NCBI RefSeq assembly: GCF_030167905.1
Contig: NZ_JARGNA010000009.1
Coordinates: 62,001-126,000, forward strand
Source: Flavobacterium terrisoli
GTDB lineage: Bacteria > Bacteroidota > Bacteroidia > Flavobacteriales > Flavobacteriaceae
DNA length: 64,000 bases
Direction: 5' to 3'
The notes below the pieces were generated by a model. The model was given only the letters and a program-made list of their open reading frames with translations, searched no databases and was not told where the DNA came from. Shown piece after piece: positions 46,299-54,043 of this stretch. The translations under genes were made by a program, and so were the position numbers. Within the stretch, counting starts at the first letter, position 1. Every line of letters starts with the position of its first letter.

Positions 46299-46586
46299 AT
46301 GGCAAATTTCACAGGCAAAGATTTAGCATATACTGGTTATTCCCCAACTGTTGATGGTGGAGACAACCCTAAATACATTGGGGTTTTAGACAGAATTAAA
46401 GTAGATAAAACTGAAGAATATGAAGTAGTATACTTCTGCAATAGATTTCTTGAATTATACGATGTCCCTCAAACTAAAGAAAGCTTTCAAACAGTTGAGA
46501 GACTTTTACATCATAAAGAACTGATAGGCGAAAACTACAGAGCTAATTTAATTAAATGGATTGCCCAAAATTGGTATTCAAAATAG
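46299..46586 (+). CDS. Hypothetical protein, 95 aa
   Basis: A 95-aa soluble protein, starting 10 nt after the TPR gene. The N-terminal repeat of aromatic and glycine residues (GKDLAYTGYSPTVDGGDNPKY) is followed by helices. No family recognised. Co-transcribed with its neighbours. Confidence 0.6.
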   Translation: MANFTGKDLAYTGYSPTVDGGDNPKYIGVLDRIKVDKTEEYEVVYFCNRFLELYDVPQTKESFQTVERLLHHKELIGENYRANLIKWIAQNWYSK

Positions 46587-46635
46587 AGACAAAAAAGACA
46601 TACAGAATTTTACGTAATATTATAATCAATAAAGT

Positions 46636-47010
46636 ATGAGTTTAAAAATTATCAGCGTTGTAAACGCAAGCAAACCTGAAGGAGAGTTTGTCAGATTATA
46701 TGCCTCAGCAAAAATGAACGCAAAAGGTTATGCTTTAGTAGACAGGACGTTTGATTCGGATGGCACCATATCTAATGAATTTCGGCATATCTATGTCTTT
46801 CCTAATATAGAATTGAAGGCAAAGGACTGGATAAGATTATATACGGGAAATGGAAAATACAAAACAGTTGAAAACACAGACGGCAGTAATATCCATCTTC
46901 TATATTGGAATTCAAATGAATGCGTATGGAATGATAAAGGCGGAGATACAGCAACCTTGATCAAATATACTGTTGAAAATAAAGTTATAGTTCCAGCTGT
47001 CTCAAAATAG
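46636..47010 (+). CDS. Small lamin-tail-domain-like protein, 124 aa
   Basis: The pattern VVNASKPEGEFVRLYAS, then IYVFPNIELKAKDWIRLYTG, then LYWNSNECVWNDKGGDTATLI resembles a lamin-tail (LTD) fold: a strand-rich domain ending in a W-N-D-x-GD-A-L motif. It has no signal peptide, unlike most bacterial LTD proteins. Last gene of the unit. Possibly a ligand- or surface-binding module. Confidence 0.55.
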   Translation: MSLKIISVVNASKPEGEFVRLYASAKMNAKGYALVDRTFDSDGTISNEFRHIYVFPNIELKAKDWIRLYTGNGKYKTVENTDGSNIHLLYWNSNECVWNDKGGDTATLIKYTVENKVIVPAVSK

Positions 47011-47072
47011 AATAATAAAACTAGTCCACTGTAAATCAAAGTAAATAATAAATATAACAACCTTGTACTCCT

Positions 47073-47137
47073 AAAAAATTACCGTCACAGTTTTTAGAAA
47101 AAACACGTGCACTTCGTGACTTGCGCCGGTAATTTTT
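47073..47137. repeat. Inverted repeat 1 with nested hairpin
   Basis: AAAAAATTACCG (47073-47084) pairs with CGGTAATTTTT (47127-47137). Inside, GTCAC/GTGAC and CACG/CGTG extend the fold. Confidence 0.65.
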
Positions 47138-47151
47138 CTCCCAAAGCTTAG

Positions 47152-47202
47152 TTACATAATGTGGCGTTATAGCTCTGTCGAGACTATAACAACATTATGT
47201 AA
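47152..47202. repeat. Inverted repeat 2, compound hairpin
   Basis: TTACATAATGT (47152-47162) pairs with ACATTATGTAA (47192-47202), and GTTATAG (47166-47172) with CTATAAC (47184-47190), around a CTC-TGTC-GAG tip. The 3-nt versus 1-nt bulges between the two stems make it look like a protein-recognised site. Confidence 0.7.
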
Positions 47203-47227
47203 AAAAGCCGCGCAACCCCTGCGAAGA

Positions 47228-47303
47228 GGTGGTGGCTCCAGGACAACTTTTTTTAAAACTCCCTCGCGCCTGCCAGTTTTAAAAAAAACCATCCTTCACC
47301 ACC
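47228..47303. repeat. Inverted repeat 3
   Basis: An outer stem GGTGGTG/CACCACC flanks an inner stem TTTTTTTAAAACT (47248-47260) / AGTTTTAAAAAAA (47275-47287) closed by a G+C-rich loop CCCTCGCGCCTGCC. Confidence 0.6.
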
Positions 47304-47664
47304 CCCATAAACAACATTCACCTTTTCAATATAAGTTCTCCTGTTATCCCTATTTCTATAAACTTTCTCGTTAACTGTCTTTATCAGCTAACCGCTTAAA
47401 TCGGTAGCATTTTCATTGCTTTTATAAGTGCCTTTCCATTTTTACAACAACTACTCTTCTGAATCCTAAATTCTGCATTCTGCAGACTATCCGGGGCACC
47501 CATAAAACCAAACCAAGGAAAGAGTATAAAATCCGTACCGGAATTTCATACCCTTTCCGACACAACCCCATTTCAATAAAACAAAATCTTTCTCAGAATA
47601 AATGGATTTGGAAATCAAAATAAAAAAATAAAAAAAGAGAGCAAAGGTAAGTTCCGTGTATTCC

Positions 47665-47802
47665 AAAAAGCAAGTTCAAGCCCTTTGGGTTTTGAAAAAA
47701 ATCTCCACCCAATCCTTTTCACAACAACTTCTGTTTACAGCATAAAATCACCGATTCAATAGAATGTCTCGGGTAGTATTTTTTTCAAAAAACTTGCTTT
47801 TT
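47665..47802. repeat. Inverted repeat 4, distant arms
   Basis: AAAAAGCAAGTT (47665-47676) and AACTTGCTTTTT (47791-47802) are exact 12-bp inverted arms 114 bp apart, just before the DUF6943 gene. Confidence 0.5.
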
Positions 47803-47905
47803 TGAAACCCTCCACTTGTACAACCGGCTTTCTTTTTTCTCTTTTTTTCTTTTGAAAATTTTGTGTGCAAAGCGTAGCGGAGCACCCCACTTTAAATCCG
47901 AAGCC

Positions 47906-48373
47906 ATGAAATCAAAGATTCACGAACACCAAAAAAACAATTTTACAGAAGTGAGTAAAAACTATGTTATTAAAACCCACAAAAAAGACACGCATTATGC
48001 GAAACCACACATTTTCATTCTTAACAAAGGACTTAACAGCGGTAAGCCCTCAAAAGAGCAATTTACCAATAGTTATGTGTTCATTTTTGAAAATGAAGAA
48101 GATTGCGAAAATATCTATTGGATAACCTATAGTCTTTGGTTATCGAAATTTTGGCACAGAAACTTAGTAGGTTCAGTAATCCCATTTCTAAGAAAGTCAG
48201 ATTTCATGAAAGAGTTTTCAGCTAAAGCTGACGAAATGCTATACGATTTTGAGCAGCACAAAAAAGACTTGCAAGCACTTCGCCTGTTAGAACTGCAGGA
48301 AAAGCAGTTTCATCAAAATATCAACCTAATAAATGACTTGCGTAGAGTGATACTTCATCGCTATTGTAAATAA
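47906..48373 (+). CDS. DUF6943-family protein
   Basis: The ATG at 47906 (MKSKIHEHQKNNFTEVSK) gives 155 aa; the 30 upstream codons read through a leader and look non-biological. HIFILNKGLNSGKPS, then YVFIFENEEDCENIYWI, then LWLSKFWHRNLVGSVIPFLR matches my memory of DUF6943, a small family of Bacteroidetes mobile elements. A tiny gene follows 21 nt later. Function unknown; element maintenance is suspected. Confidence 0.75.
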   Translation: MKSKIHEHQKNNFTEVSKNYVIKTHKKDTHYAKPHIFILNKGLNSGKPSKEQFTNSYVFIFENEEDCENIYWITYSLWLSKFWHRNLVGSVIPFLRKSDFMKEFSAKADEMLYDFEQHKKDLQALRLLELQEKQFHQNINLINDLRRVILHRYCK

Positions 48374-48394
48374 TCAATTTTTAAAATCAACATT

Positions 48395-48574
48395 ATGACA
48401 CTATTTATTCTATTCCAAACTGACATTTGGAAAACAAAAGCTTCTCGCGTCTTTTTTGGTGTATTTGACAGCAGGATTAAAGCAATTGACTGCGCCAAAT
48501 ATCATGGATTATATTCAAATAATAATGAAGTTGTAATAGAAGAAGTTATACTAAACTTATGTGAAGAAAGTTAA
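48395..48574 (+). CDS. Small protein downstream of DUF6943 (59 aa)
   Basis: MTLFILFQTDIWKTKASRVF begins a 59-aa frame with a compact alpha/beta composition (FGVFDSRIKAIDCAKYHGL; VVIEEVILN). It starts 21 nt after the DUF6943 stop on the same strand, which fits an operon. No family recognised. Confidence 0.6.
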   Translation: MTLFILFQTDIWKTKASRVFFGVFDSRIKAIDCAKYHGLYSNNNEVVIEEVILNLCEES

Positions 48575-48598
48575 AAATAAATGTGGCTTGTCAAATAT

Positions 48599-49351
48599 TT
48601 ATTTCATTAAATCATAAAGCAGTCGTAAAACAAGAGGAGTTATAATTGAAAAAATTATTATATAAGCTTTCCTTCTATTTTCCTTTGGCTTTTGAAGATA
48701 ATTTGGACCTGTTTGCAATTCAACAGAAGGCCATAGATTATCAAAATAAGCAAACAATTTATTTAATAGAATAAGTGATAAAATTGGAACTCCTGCAATT
48801 AAAAAAATCCCTAGAAACTCATTTGTATTGTTCTCAACAAAAAAATTATAAAAAAATTTAAAATAAACTACATTAAAAAGGACACAAATAAAAAGCATTA
48901 CATATCCCGTTTTATCCTTTATTTTAGGTTGGTTTTCTGCTAAAGCTATTATTTCAGATAATCTGGTCAGTACTCCATTAACCCAGTTTGAATAATCTCC
49001 ACTTACCAAAATAAAGTTTTCAGAATTTTCATTTTGGACTGAATGAATAATTTGTATCTCAATATTTTTGGAGTTATCAAGAGTATAAAAATGCATTCCT
49101 ATCTTTCTCACAGCTCTGTTTTCAATTACTTGACTCTCTGAAAATATTTCGTTTGATTGGCTCTCAAAAGAGGTGTTATCTGTTGCATCAACAGAGTACA
49201 TAACATAATAATTATCTATATTTTGTGATTTTAGATCCTGAATCTCGCTTTCAATGATATTTGAAAATGCTCTAATTGTCAAAGGTGTAATTCTTTTATA
49301 ACCAAAAGTAAGTCTCCGTTTCTCCCTTATTACGTTTTTCATATAAATCAT
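48599..49351 (-). CDS. Membrane protein with three C-terminal transmembrane helices
   Basis: A 250-aa protein: a soluble N-terminal ~150 residues, then hydrophobic helices at about 155-178, 185-208 and 228-246. The soluble part (GYKRITPLTIRAFSNIIES ... FILVSGDYSNWVNGVLTRL) is unfamiliar. A start four codons downstream (MKNVIREKRR) is equally likely. Stands alone; possible cargo. Confidence 0.65.
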   Translation of the reverse strand: MIYMKNVIREKRRLTFGYKRITPLTIRAFSNIIESEIQDLKSQNIDNYYVMYSVDATDNTSFESQSNEIFSESQVIENRAVRKIGMHFYTLDNSKNIEIQIIHSVQNENSENFILVSGDYSNWVNGVLTRLSEIIALAENQPKIKDKTGYVMLFICVLFNVVYFKFFYNFFVENNTNEFLGIFLIAGVPILSLILLNKLFAYFDNLWPSVELQTGPNYLQKPKENRRKAYIIIFSIITPLVLRLLYDLMK

Positions 49352-49410
49352 TTAACACAAATATAAAAATTTAACCTAATGATGAGCAACTAGTTACAAT
49401 ATAAACAAAA

Positions 49411-49436
49411 AAAGCCAGGTCTTGCGACTTGGCTTT
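49411..49436 (-). terminator. Rho-independent terminator
   Basis: AAAGCCAGGTC and GACTTGGCTTT pair (one G-T) around TTGC, flanked by A and T runs. It closes the minus-strand triad that starts at 50930. Confidence 0.7.
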
Positions 49437-49476
49437 CATTTTGTTTAACCCAAAGGTCACCACAACAAAGGTTAAA

Positions 49477-49653
49477 CTAATTTTTGTTCTTCTTGGTAAT
49501 CCTTTTGAGAATTAAGGAAATTGTAAAACTGACAATGGCACCAATTGTAGCTAACAAAACTGTCTTTACAACATCTGCCGAAAGAATATTGGGTATTATA
49601 CTTAAAAATGTCCCTCCGGCAGTACCTATTAGGGTGTTGTTATTTGAGTTCAT
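49477..49653 (-). CDS. Holin-like small membrane protein (58 aa)
   Basis: A 58-aa frame on the minus strand: LIGTAGGTFLSIIP, an amphipathic turn, then a hydrophobic helix VVKTVLLATIGAIVSFTISL and a basic tail KRITKKNKN. The start codon shares 1 nt with the stop of the preceding gene (TAATG), a clear sign of coupling. Two hydrophobic segments plus a positive tail resemble small phage holins; actual lysis activity is inferred only. Confidence 0.65.
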   Translation of the reverse strand: MNSNNNTLIGTAGGTFLSIIPNILSADVVKTVLLATIGAIVSFTISLILKRITKKNKN

Positions 49654-49997
49654 TAGCTTAACCCCTTAATTGGAACTGGTTCTGGGTTTTGCCTTACTCC
49701 CGTCGCTACCATACTCACAACGGGTATTGGTTCAATTTGACTTTTCCTAACAGAACCCTCTCCACTTGAACTTCTTCCTCCTATTTCTAAGGGAAAAACA
49801 TTTTCAATCAAAAATTTATTGCTTACAGCAATGATTGATTTGTTGGTATACGGTCCAGGGTCAGGGTTCTTACTTCCTCCTATAGGTGTTATAATTACAC
49901 TGGTTTGAATTGTCTGTGCATTCCCAACATAATTGCTTGATGCAACAAATAAAAGAAACATTAATAGTTTCATACTTTTAAAAAAACTTGTTTTCAT
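49653..49997 (-). CDS. Small secreted protein, 114 aa
   Basis: The signal peptide (MKLLMFLLFVASSNYVGNAQ after a short basic lead) ends near residue 28. The mature part is proline/glycine-rich (PIGGSKNPDPGPYTN, SSSGEGSVRKS) without a known domain. Middle gene of a triad with the MARQKG-type protein and the holin-like protein; overlaps the latter by 1 nt. Confidence 0.65.
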   Translation of the reverse strand: MKTSFFKSMKLLMFLLFVASSNYVGNAQTIQTSVIITPIGGSKNPDPGPYTNKSIIAVSNKFLIENVFPLEIGGRSSSGEGSVRKSQIEPIPVVSMVATGVRQNPEPVPIKGLS

Positions 49998-50171
49998 GAT
50001 TTAAAAAATTTAAGATTTGATGATGATTAAAACTTTTGTGGTAACACTTTCTATAAAATATTTCCCTTTCGGAATGCAGAAAACCTTCGTCTCGTTATTC
50101 ATTCACGACAAATCAATTTGCCTTCGCATTCGAGTTTACCATTAATTCCGTCCGGGAAATAAGTTCTGGTG

Positions 50172-50930
50172 TTATACACCACTATCAACCTTTGCAATCG
50201 ACAAAGGGTTAAATGCTCCATTTTTAAGTGGATACATCTGTCCGTTAATCTCCTGATAAAACTCAATTCCCAAAGCCAAAAACAATGGTTTGGTCGAGTT
50301 AGCAGTAACTGCATTGGTTTGGCTGATAACTGCAGTAGCAGTTCCATCCCATGGCAAGATTGCCGTCTCAGAAGTTGAAACAACATAAGTTTCAGCTTCA
50401 AAGTCAACTTCAGCTCCACCAGAAATGATTTTAAAATGAGAAGTCCCACTTGGCGCAGCAATCATATTCGCCGGAATAAATGACGCTATATCAACAGTAA
50501 TCTCTCCAGAGACTCTATCAATAGCGCCAACAAATGGAGCATATAAACTAGTACCTAACTTTCCACGAATATTGAATTCAAAGCCAAATAGTAACTCAGC
50601 TTCTCCATCAATCACATTTCGCAGCCCCCTAACACTCGTCATATCTGCTTGAATAACTTTCACCATAGCTTGGGTAAGTCTGCTGACCATCCTACTGTCT
50701 GCTGAATTAATAAGTAATGGTCTTAATGCAGTTCGTAAAAGCTTCCCAGCCTTTCCTGCCCTGCCAAATTCGGAACCATTTTCACGCGTTCTTTGAAAAT
50801 TTGGATCATTCGCTATTCTGTTAGCGTCAATACCTCCTTTCTCTCTGGCCAAATGTCCATCCTGCGTTTTGTAAAAGGTAATATCCCCGATAGTGCCTTT
50901 TAATTTAATTATGCCTTTCTGTCTAGCCAT
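50172..50930 (-). CDS. Conserved Flavobacteriaceae protein of MARQKG type, 252 aa
   Basis: The N-terminus MARQKGIIKLKGTIGDITFY, then FQRTRENGSEFGRAGKAGKLLRTALRPL is strongly patterned and familiar from many Flavobacterium genomes, where it is only annotated as hypothetical. The C-terminal half is strand-rich. No signal peptide. First gene of the triad, 174 nt before the secreted protein. It could be a phage-derived structural protein; this is a guess. Confidence 0.75.
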   Translation of the reverse strand: MARQKGIIKLKGTIGDITFYKTQDGHLAREKGGIDANRIANDPNFQRTRENGSEFGRAGKAGKLLRTALRPLLINSADSRMVSRLTQAMVKVIQADMTSVRGLRNVIDGEAELLFGFEFNIRGKLGTSLYAPFVGAIDRVSGEITVDIASFIPANMIAAPSGTSHFKIISGGAEVDFEAETYVVSTSETAILPWDGTATAVISQTNAVTANSTKPLFLALGIEFYQEINGQMYPLKNGAFNPLSIAKVDSGV

Positions 50931-51191
50931 AATCTTTACAATTTTTGATTAATACTCATTTTCACAATTCATTTTCATTTCGATAATCGTTGCAACTAAA
51001 TCTCAATGATTTGATCAAAGATTCAGACATTAAAATCACATTAAAAAGAGCCGCAATCATTAGCCACAAATAATCGACTATAACCACCAATAATAGCACT
51101 TGGTAATTTCAAGAAATTACATAGCTTTGTGTTTATGGCTAGTAAATAGTAAAGCCATACCAAAGGCATAGATAAAGTATCAATAGTTGAA

Positions 51192-51392
51192 ATGGGAGCA
51201 AGCAATGCAAGAGTATGCATGTATCCGAAAGACGTTCAACGCATAATGGGAAAAGAATACACTCAAGCCAGGTTGTATTTAAAAAAGATTAAGAAGCACT
51301 TGAATAAAGAAAATCATCAGTACATTTCTGTTGAGGAATTTTCTAAGTATTCCGGGCTTCCTTTAGAAGAAGTTTTGCGTTGCATGTTGTAG
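51192..51392 (+). CDS. Small DNA-binding-like protein, 66 aa
   Basis: A 66-aa basic protein: YPKDVQRIMGKEYTQARLYLKKIKKHL, then ISVEEFSKYSGLPLEEV, a short helix-turn-helix-like fold. Start at 51192 or nine codons later. Lies just before the tRNA remnants, where element-borne regulators are often found. Function unknown. Confidence 0.6.
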   Translation: MGASNARVCMYPKDVQRIMGKEYTQARLYLKKIKKHLNKENHQYISVEEFSKYSGLPLEEVLRCML

Positions 51393-51619
51393 GGTAAAAT
51401 TAAATAGATTTAGGTCTTAAGGCTCATTGAAAAGTTTACTAACTAGTTCAAAAACCAGTTCAAAAAATAATATGATTTAGCATAATTAATTTTGTCAAAT
51501 CGTGAATTATCACTAAATTTATCTCATAAGATTTAATGATTATTGCAGTACAGATGCAAAATCGAGACCCTAGTTTTTTAGGTTTTAAAAACCACCATAA
51601 ATAGAGGGATTAGCAGAAT

Positions 51620-51642
51620 GGTTCGAATCCTGCTCTCCCCAC
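51620..51642. other. tRNA 3'-end remnant / attachment-site core, copy 1
   Basis: GGTTCGAATCCTGCTCTCCC plus CAC is the T-loop and acceptor 3' strand of a tRNA with no 5' part; the upstream T-stem strand does not pair. Such fragments are left when elements integrate in tRNA genes. Copy 2 begins 117 bp later. The tRNA species cannot be assigned. The surrounding 51393-52129 gap holds only copy 2, three terminators and the array end. Confidence 0.6.
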
Positions 51643-51661
51643 GAATAAATGTATAAATAAT

Positions 51662-51693
51662 AAAAAACGCTAAGCTTGCTTAAGCGTTTTTTT
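51662..51693. terminator. Bidirectional terminator 1
   Basis: ACGCTAAGC/GCTTAAGCGT stem flanked by A and T runs, directly after tRNA remnant 1. Confidence 0.75.
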
Positions 51694-51736
51694 GTTTTAT
51701 GCATTTTCAAAGCGTAGCTTTGAAGGATGGCGAAGC

Positions 51737-51753
51737 AATCCTGCTCTCCCCAC
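51737..51753. other. tRNA 3'-end remnant / attachment-site core, copy 2
   Basis: AATCCTGCTCTCCCCAC, 17 bp identical with copy 1 in the same orientation, preceded by unrelated bases. Followed 3 nt later by terminator 2. Confidence 0.55.
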
Positions 51754-51756
51754 AAG

Positions 51757-51785
51757 AAAACCGAAACTTTCGTTTCGGTTTTTTT
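51757..51785. terminator. Bidirectional terminator 2
   Basis: AAAACCGAAAC/GTTTCGGTTTT perfect 11-bp stem around TTTC, with a long T run. Confidence 0.8.
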
Positions 51786-51832
51786 ATTTTATGGCCGCGC
51801 CAAAAGCTTGCTTTTAAAAGTGGACAGGAAAT

Positions 51833-51872
51833 AAAAAACCAAAACACGGCTTTCGCCGTGTTTTGGTTTTTT
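51833..51872. terminator. Bidirectional terminator 3
   Basis: AAACCAAAACACGGC/GCCGTGTTTTGGTTT, a perfect 15-bp stem around TTTC with T run. The third strong terminator in 210 bp, insulating the cassette array from the left. Confidence 0.82.
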
Positions 51873-52058
51873 TGTGTCATTATACCCATAACCAGGATCA
51901 CGAAGTAATCCTAGCCAATTATAACTACATTGTTTGGAACATTTTTTACCGCAACAGAAAATTTGTTCCACTTTTGGGAACAATTTTTTCAAAATAAAAA
52001 ATTTTGTGACCACTTTCCTTGAGATGATTTGTAAAAAAACAATTATATTTGAACATAA

Positions 52059-52136
52059 AGCGCCACAAAACAGCGCCTATCAACCCAAATTAGGATGTAA
52101 ACCCGCTACTTTGTAGCGCCTATAAACTAGTTATAC
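52059..52136. other. Left end of the cassette array: eroded attC or attI-like site (site 0)
   Basis: AGCGCCACAAAACAGCG (52059-52075) pairs imperfectly with CGCTACTTTGTAGCGCC (52104-52120), and GTTATAC (52130-52136) gives a core. Unlike the later sites it has no clear partner core on the left, so it may be the remnant of a preceding cassette or the primary attachment site. Confidence 0.5.
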
Positions 52137-52159
52137 AACATTTTTGCCAGACACTGCAA

Positions 52160-52663
52160 ATGAAGAAACTATTTCTTTTTCTACTACTATCTTCAACTGC
52201 TTTTTCGCAGCCTAAGACGGTACGCGAGAAATCAATAGAAAGTAATTTAGATTGGATTAAAAGGTTTGAGGAAAATGTAACTATGAAAGAGAAGCTTAAT
52301 CTGATAATTGAAAAAGTTAAGCAAGATTCAATCATAAGCTATAATCCAATAATAACCTACATTTCAAATGGTCACATTCATGATAGCATTGATTCATCTA
52401 AAAACTGTAAAATACTTTTCGTTCTAAATCAGAAAAGGAATATGTGGTTAATTGATTTAAATCAGTTTCCGAAATATTCTAAAATTCTAAAATTTATTAC
52501 CGCTGAGAAAATCGAAAAAATAAACGTTATCAACCAAAATGCGGGAATAGCAGTTTTTGGACAAAGAGGTGGATGTGGAGTAATAATGATAAATTCTCAC
52601 AGTGGAAAGTTAAAAAGATTATTTAAAAAAGCTTCGAAAAGTAAAAGCAAAAACGTCGTATAA
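52160..52663 (+). CDS. Cassette 1: secreted protein with TonB-plug-like end
   Basis: A 167-aa protein with a signal peptide (cleavage near SSTAFSQ, residue 16). The C-terminal part has GIAVFGQRGGCGVIMI, which recalls the plug-domain strand of TonB-dependent proteins, but no full receptor follows. A basic tail ends in the attC site; the stop codon is inside its left core. Function unknown. Confidence 0.7.
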   Translation: MKKLFLFLLLSSTAFSQPKTVREKSIESNLDWIKRFEENVTMKEKLNLIIEKVKQDSIISYNPIITYISNGHIHDSIDSSKNCKILFVLNQKRNMWLIDLNQFPKYSKILKFITAEKIEKINVINQNAGIAVFGQRGGCGVIMINSHSGKLKRLFKKASKSKSKNVV

Positions 52664-52788
52664 CAGCGGTTTTGCGCCATAGCTCCTAACCGCTCCGCCG
52701 GAAACCTAACGGTTTCCTGAAATCTTTCTTTACGCAGAATATTTTTCCTAAATTTACCGCTACGGCGCAAAGCCGCAGAACGTTAGGA
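52658..52788 (+). repeat. attC-like site A
   Basis: Left core GTATAAC, right core GTTAGGA; arms AGCGGTTTTGCGCC and GGCGCAAAGCCGC pair with one G-T and an asymmetric spacer. The middle has its own hairpin (GGAAACC/GGTTTCC). Confidence 0.75.
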
Positions 52789-52821
52789 GCAAGTTTTCCA
52801 CAACTGCAAATAAAGACCAAA

Positions 52822-53391
52822 ATGAAAATGAGAAATATATTCTTCTTAATCACAATTTTATTGTTTAGTTGTAACTCAAAAACTAATGAGAAAACAGCAA
52901 TCGAAGAACCGGTCTACAAAGCTCCAAAAATAACTGGAGCTAAATATTTCAATTATGACGAGCTAATCCATTATAAAAGTGAAATTGAAGAAAATAAATT
53001 ACGCGGAGTTGATGAGAATAAGCATAAATCAGAATTGGATTCGTTGAAGTACAATGTAATTTTAAGAGATATACCGAAATCAATAAAAGACACAGGTTTC
53101 ATCAATAAATTAGAGAAATTAGGTTACTCAAAAACCGAAGTTGGAAAAGAAAAGTTTGAAGAAATAAATAAAATCTTCGTAGAAAAAAAGCACAAAGAAA
53201 TTATCGGTTATGCTTGTGATTATGTTTATCGAGACATTTTGATATTTAAACACAAATCAAAAACAATCGGTATCGCGAAATTATGCTTTGGGTGCAACGG
53301 AAATCAAATTGTTGGGACAAAAGCAAACACCGAAGAGTTTGGAATGGATGGCGACTATGAAAAGCTTGCAAAAATTTTGGAAAGTAAATAA
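52822..53391 (+). CDS. Cassette 2: lipoprotein
   Basis: A 189-aa protein. Signal peptide with lipobox LLFSC (about residue 17). The mature part is lysine-rich, with no known family; two cysteines occur near the end (LCFGCNGNQ). Ends 10 nt before the core of site B. Expected on the periplasmic or outer surface. Confidence 0.7.
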   Translation: MKMRNIFFLITILLFSCNSKTNEKTAIEEPVYKAPKITGAKYFNYDELIHYKSEIEENKLRGVDENKHKSELDSLKYNVILRDIPKSIKDTGFINKLEKLGYSKTEVGKEKFEEINKIFVEKKHKEIIGYACDYVYRDILIFKHKSKTIGIAKLCFGCNGNQIVGTKANTEEFGMDGDYEKLAKILESK

Positions 53392-53400
53392 AAAACCAGC

Positions 53401-53523
53401 TCCTAACAGCCGTTTGGCGTAATAGCTGGTTTGTCTTTCTTGGAAAATACTCTGAACTTCAGCATTTCTTATTACATTTTTCTTTAACTTGCCGCTACTA
53501 CGCCAATCGGCGGCACGTTAGCT
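53401..53523 (+). repeat. attC-like site B
   Basis: Left core TCCTAAC, right core GTTAGCT; arms AGCCGTTTGGCGTA / TACGCCAATCGGCGG. Its middle (CTTGGAAAATACTCTGAAC...) is nearly identical with that of site H and similar to E. Confidence 0.78.
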
Positions 53524-53547
53524 GCAATGCTTAAAAACAACCGCTAA

Positions 53548-54009
53548 ATGAAAAACTTTCTGAATTACATATTAACTATAATTCCTGTTTTATTCATTTC
53601 AACAGGTTGCTCGAATATTGATTATCAAAAGATTGTCATTAATAATCATAAAAAGACAATTAAGTTATTGAATCCAAATTTTGTAATCGATTCAATTTCC
53701 ATAAGCAAGTTTGGAAAGTCTAAACTTTCAATTTCATTACAGAATAAATTACAAGGAAATTCCTTTTTAGACATCACTCAACCGAATTTGGCGTACAAAG
53801 TTTACGCTGATAAATTTGATTATTTAAGTTGTGATGATCCCAATTTAACGCTTAGAATTATCATTAGGCAAAAAGGTAAAGATGTAAAACTAACAGAAAA
53901 TGTGGCTAACAATTTTGAAACTAATCCGTACATTCAAACACTTTACATCAAATATTTGCCTTGTTCAAAAGAAGTCGACACTTTCGAAACAGATGGACAT
54001 CTTAAATGA
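53548..54009 (+). CDS. Cassette 3: lipoprotein
   Basis: A 153-aa protein with lipobox ISTGC near residue 21. The mature sequence is strand-rich with a CDDPN turn and no recognised family. Third consecutive cassette with an export signal, a trend worth noting in this array. Ends 34 nt before site C. Confidence 0.7.
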   Translation: MKNFLNYILTIIPVLFISTGCSNIDYQKIVINNHKKTIKLLNPNFVIDSISISKFGKSKLSISLQNKLQGNSFLDITQPNLAYKVYADKFDYLSCDDPNLTLRIIIRQKGKDVKLTENVANNFETNPYIQTLYIKYLPCSKEVDTFETDGHLK

Positions 54010-54043
54010 TTTTGGTGTGCTAGAGTATGCAGAAACGCACAGC

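Larger units (their letters stand above)
47011..47905. other. Long non-coding region with four inverted repeats
   Basis: Nearly 900 bp without a supported gene. It contains hairpins at 47073-47137, 47152-47202, 47228-47303 and a pair of 12-bp arms at 47665 and 47791. Short frames crossing it ignore the hairpins and look spurious. The structure suggests a transfer origin, attachment region or structured RNA of the mobile element. Confidence 0.6.

Noticed and set aside
47159..47374. 71-aa plus-strand frame
   Set aside because: It runs through two strong hairpins and has no protein-like composition; the region is better read as structured DNA or RNA.
51590..51642. Complete tRNA gene
   Set aside because: Only the T-loop and acceptor 3' strand are present; the T-stem 5' strand, anticodon arm and 5' acceptor strand are missing.
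51699..52116. Several 60-75-aa frames around the terminators
   Set aside because: They translate terminator stems and tRNA remnants; mirrored frames on both strands are typical of palindromes.
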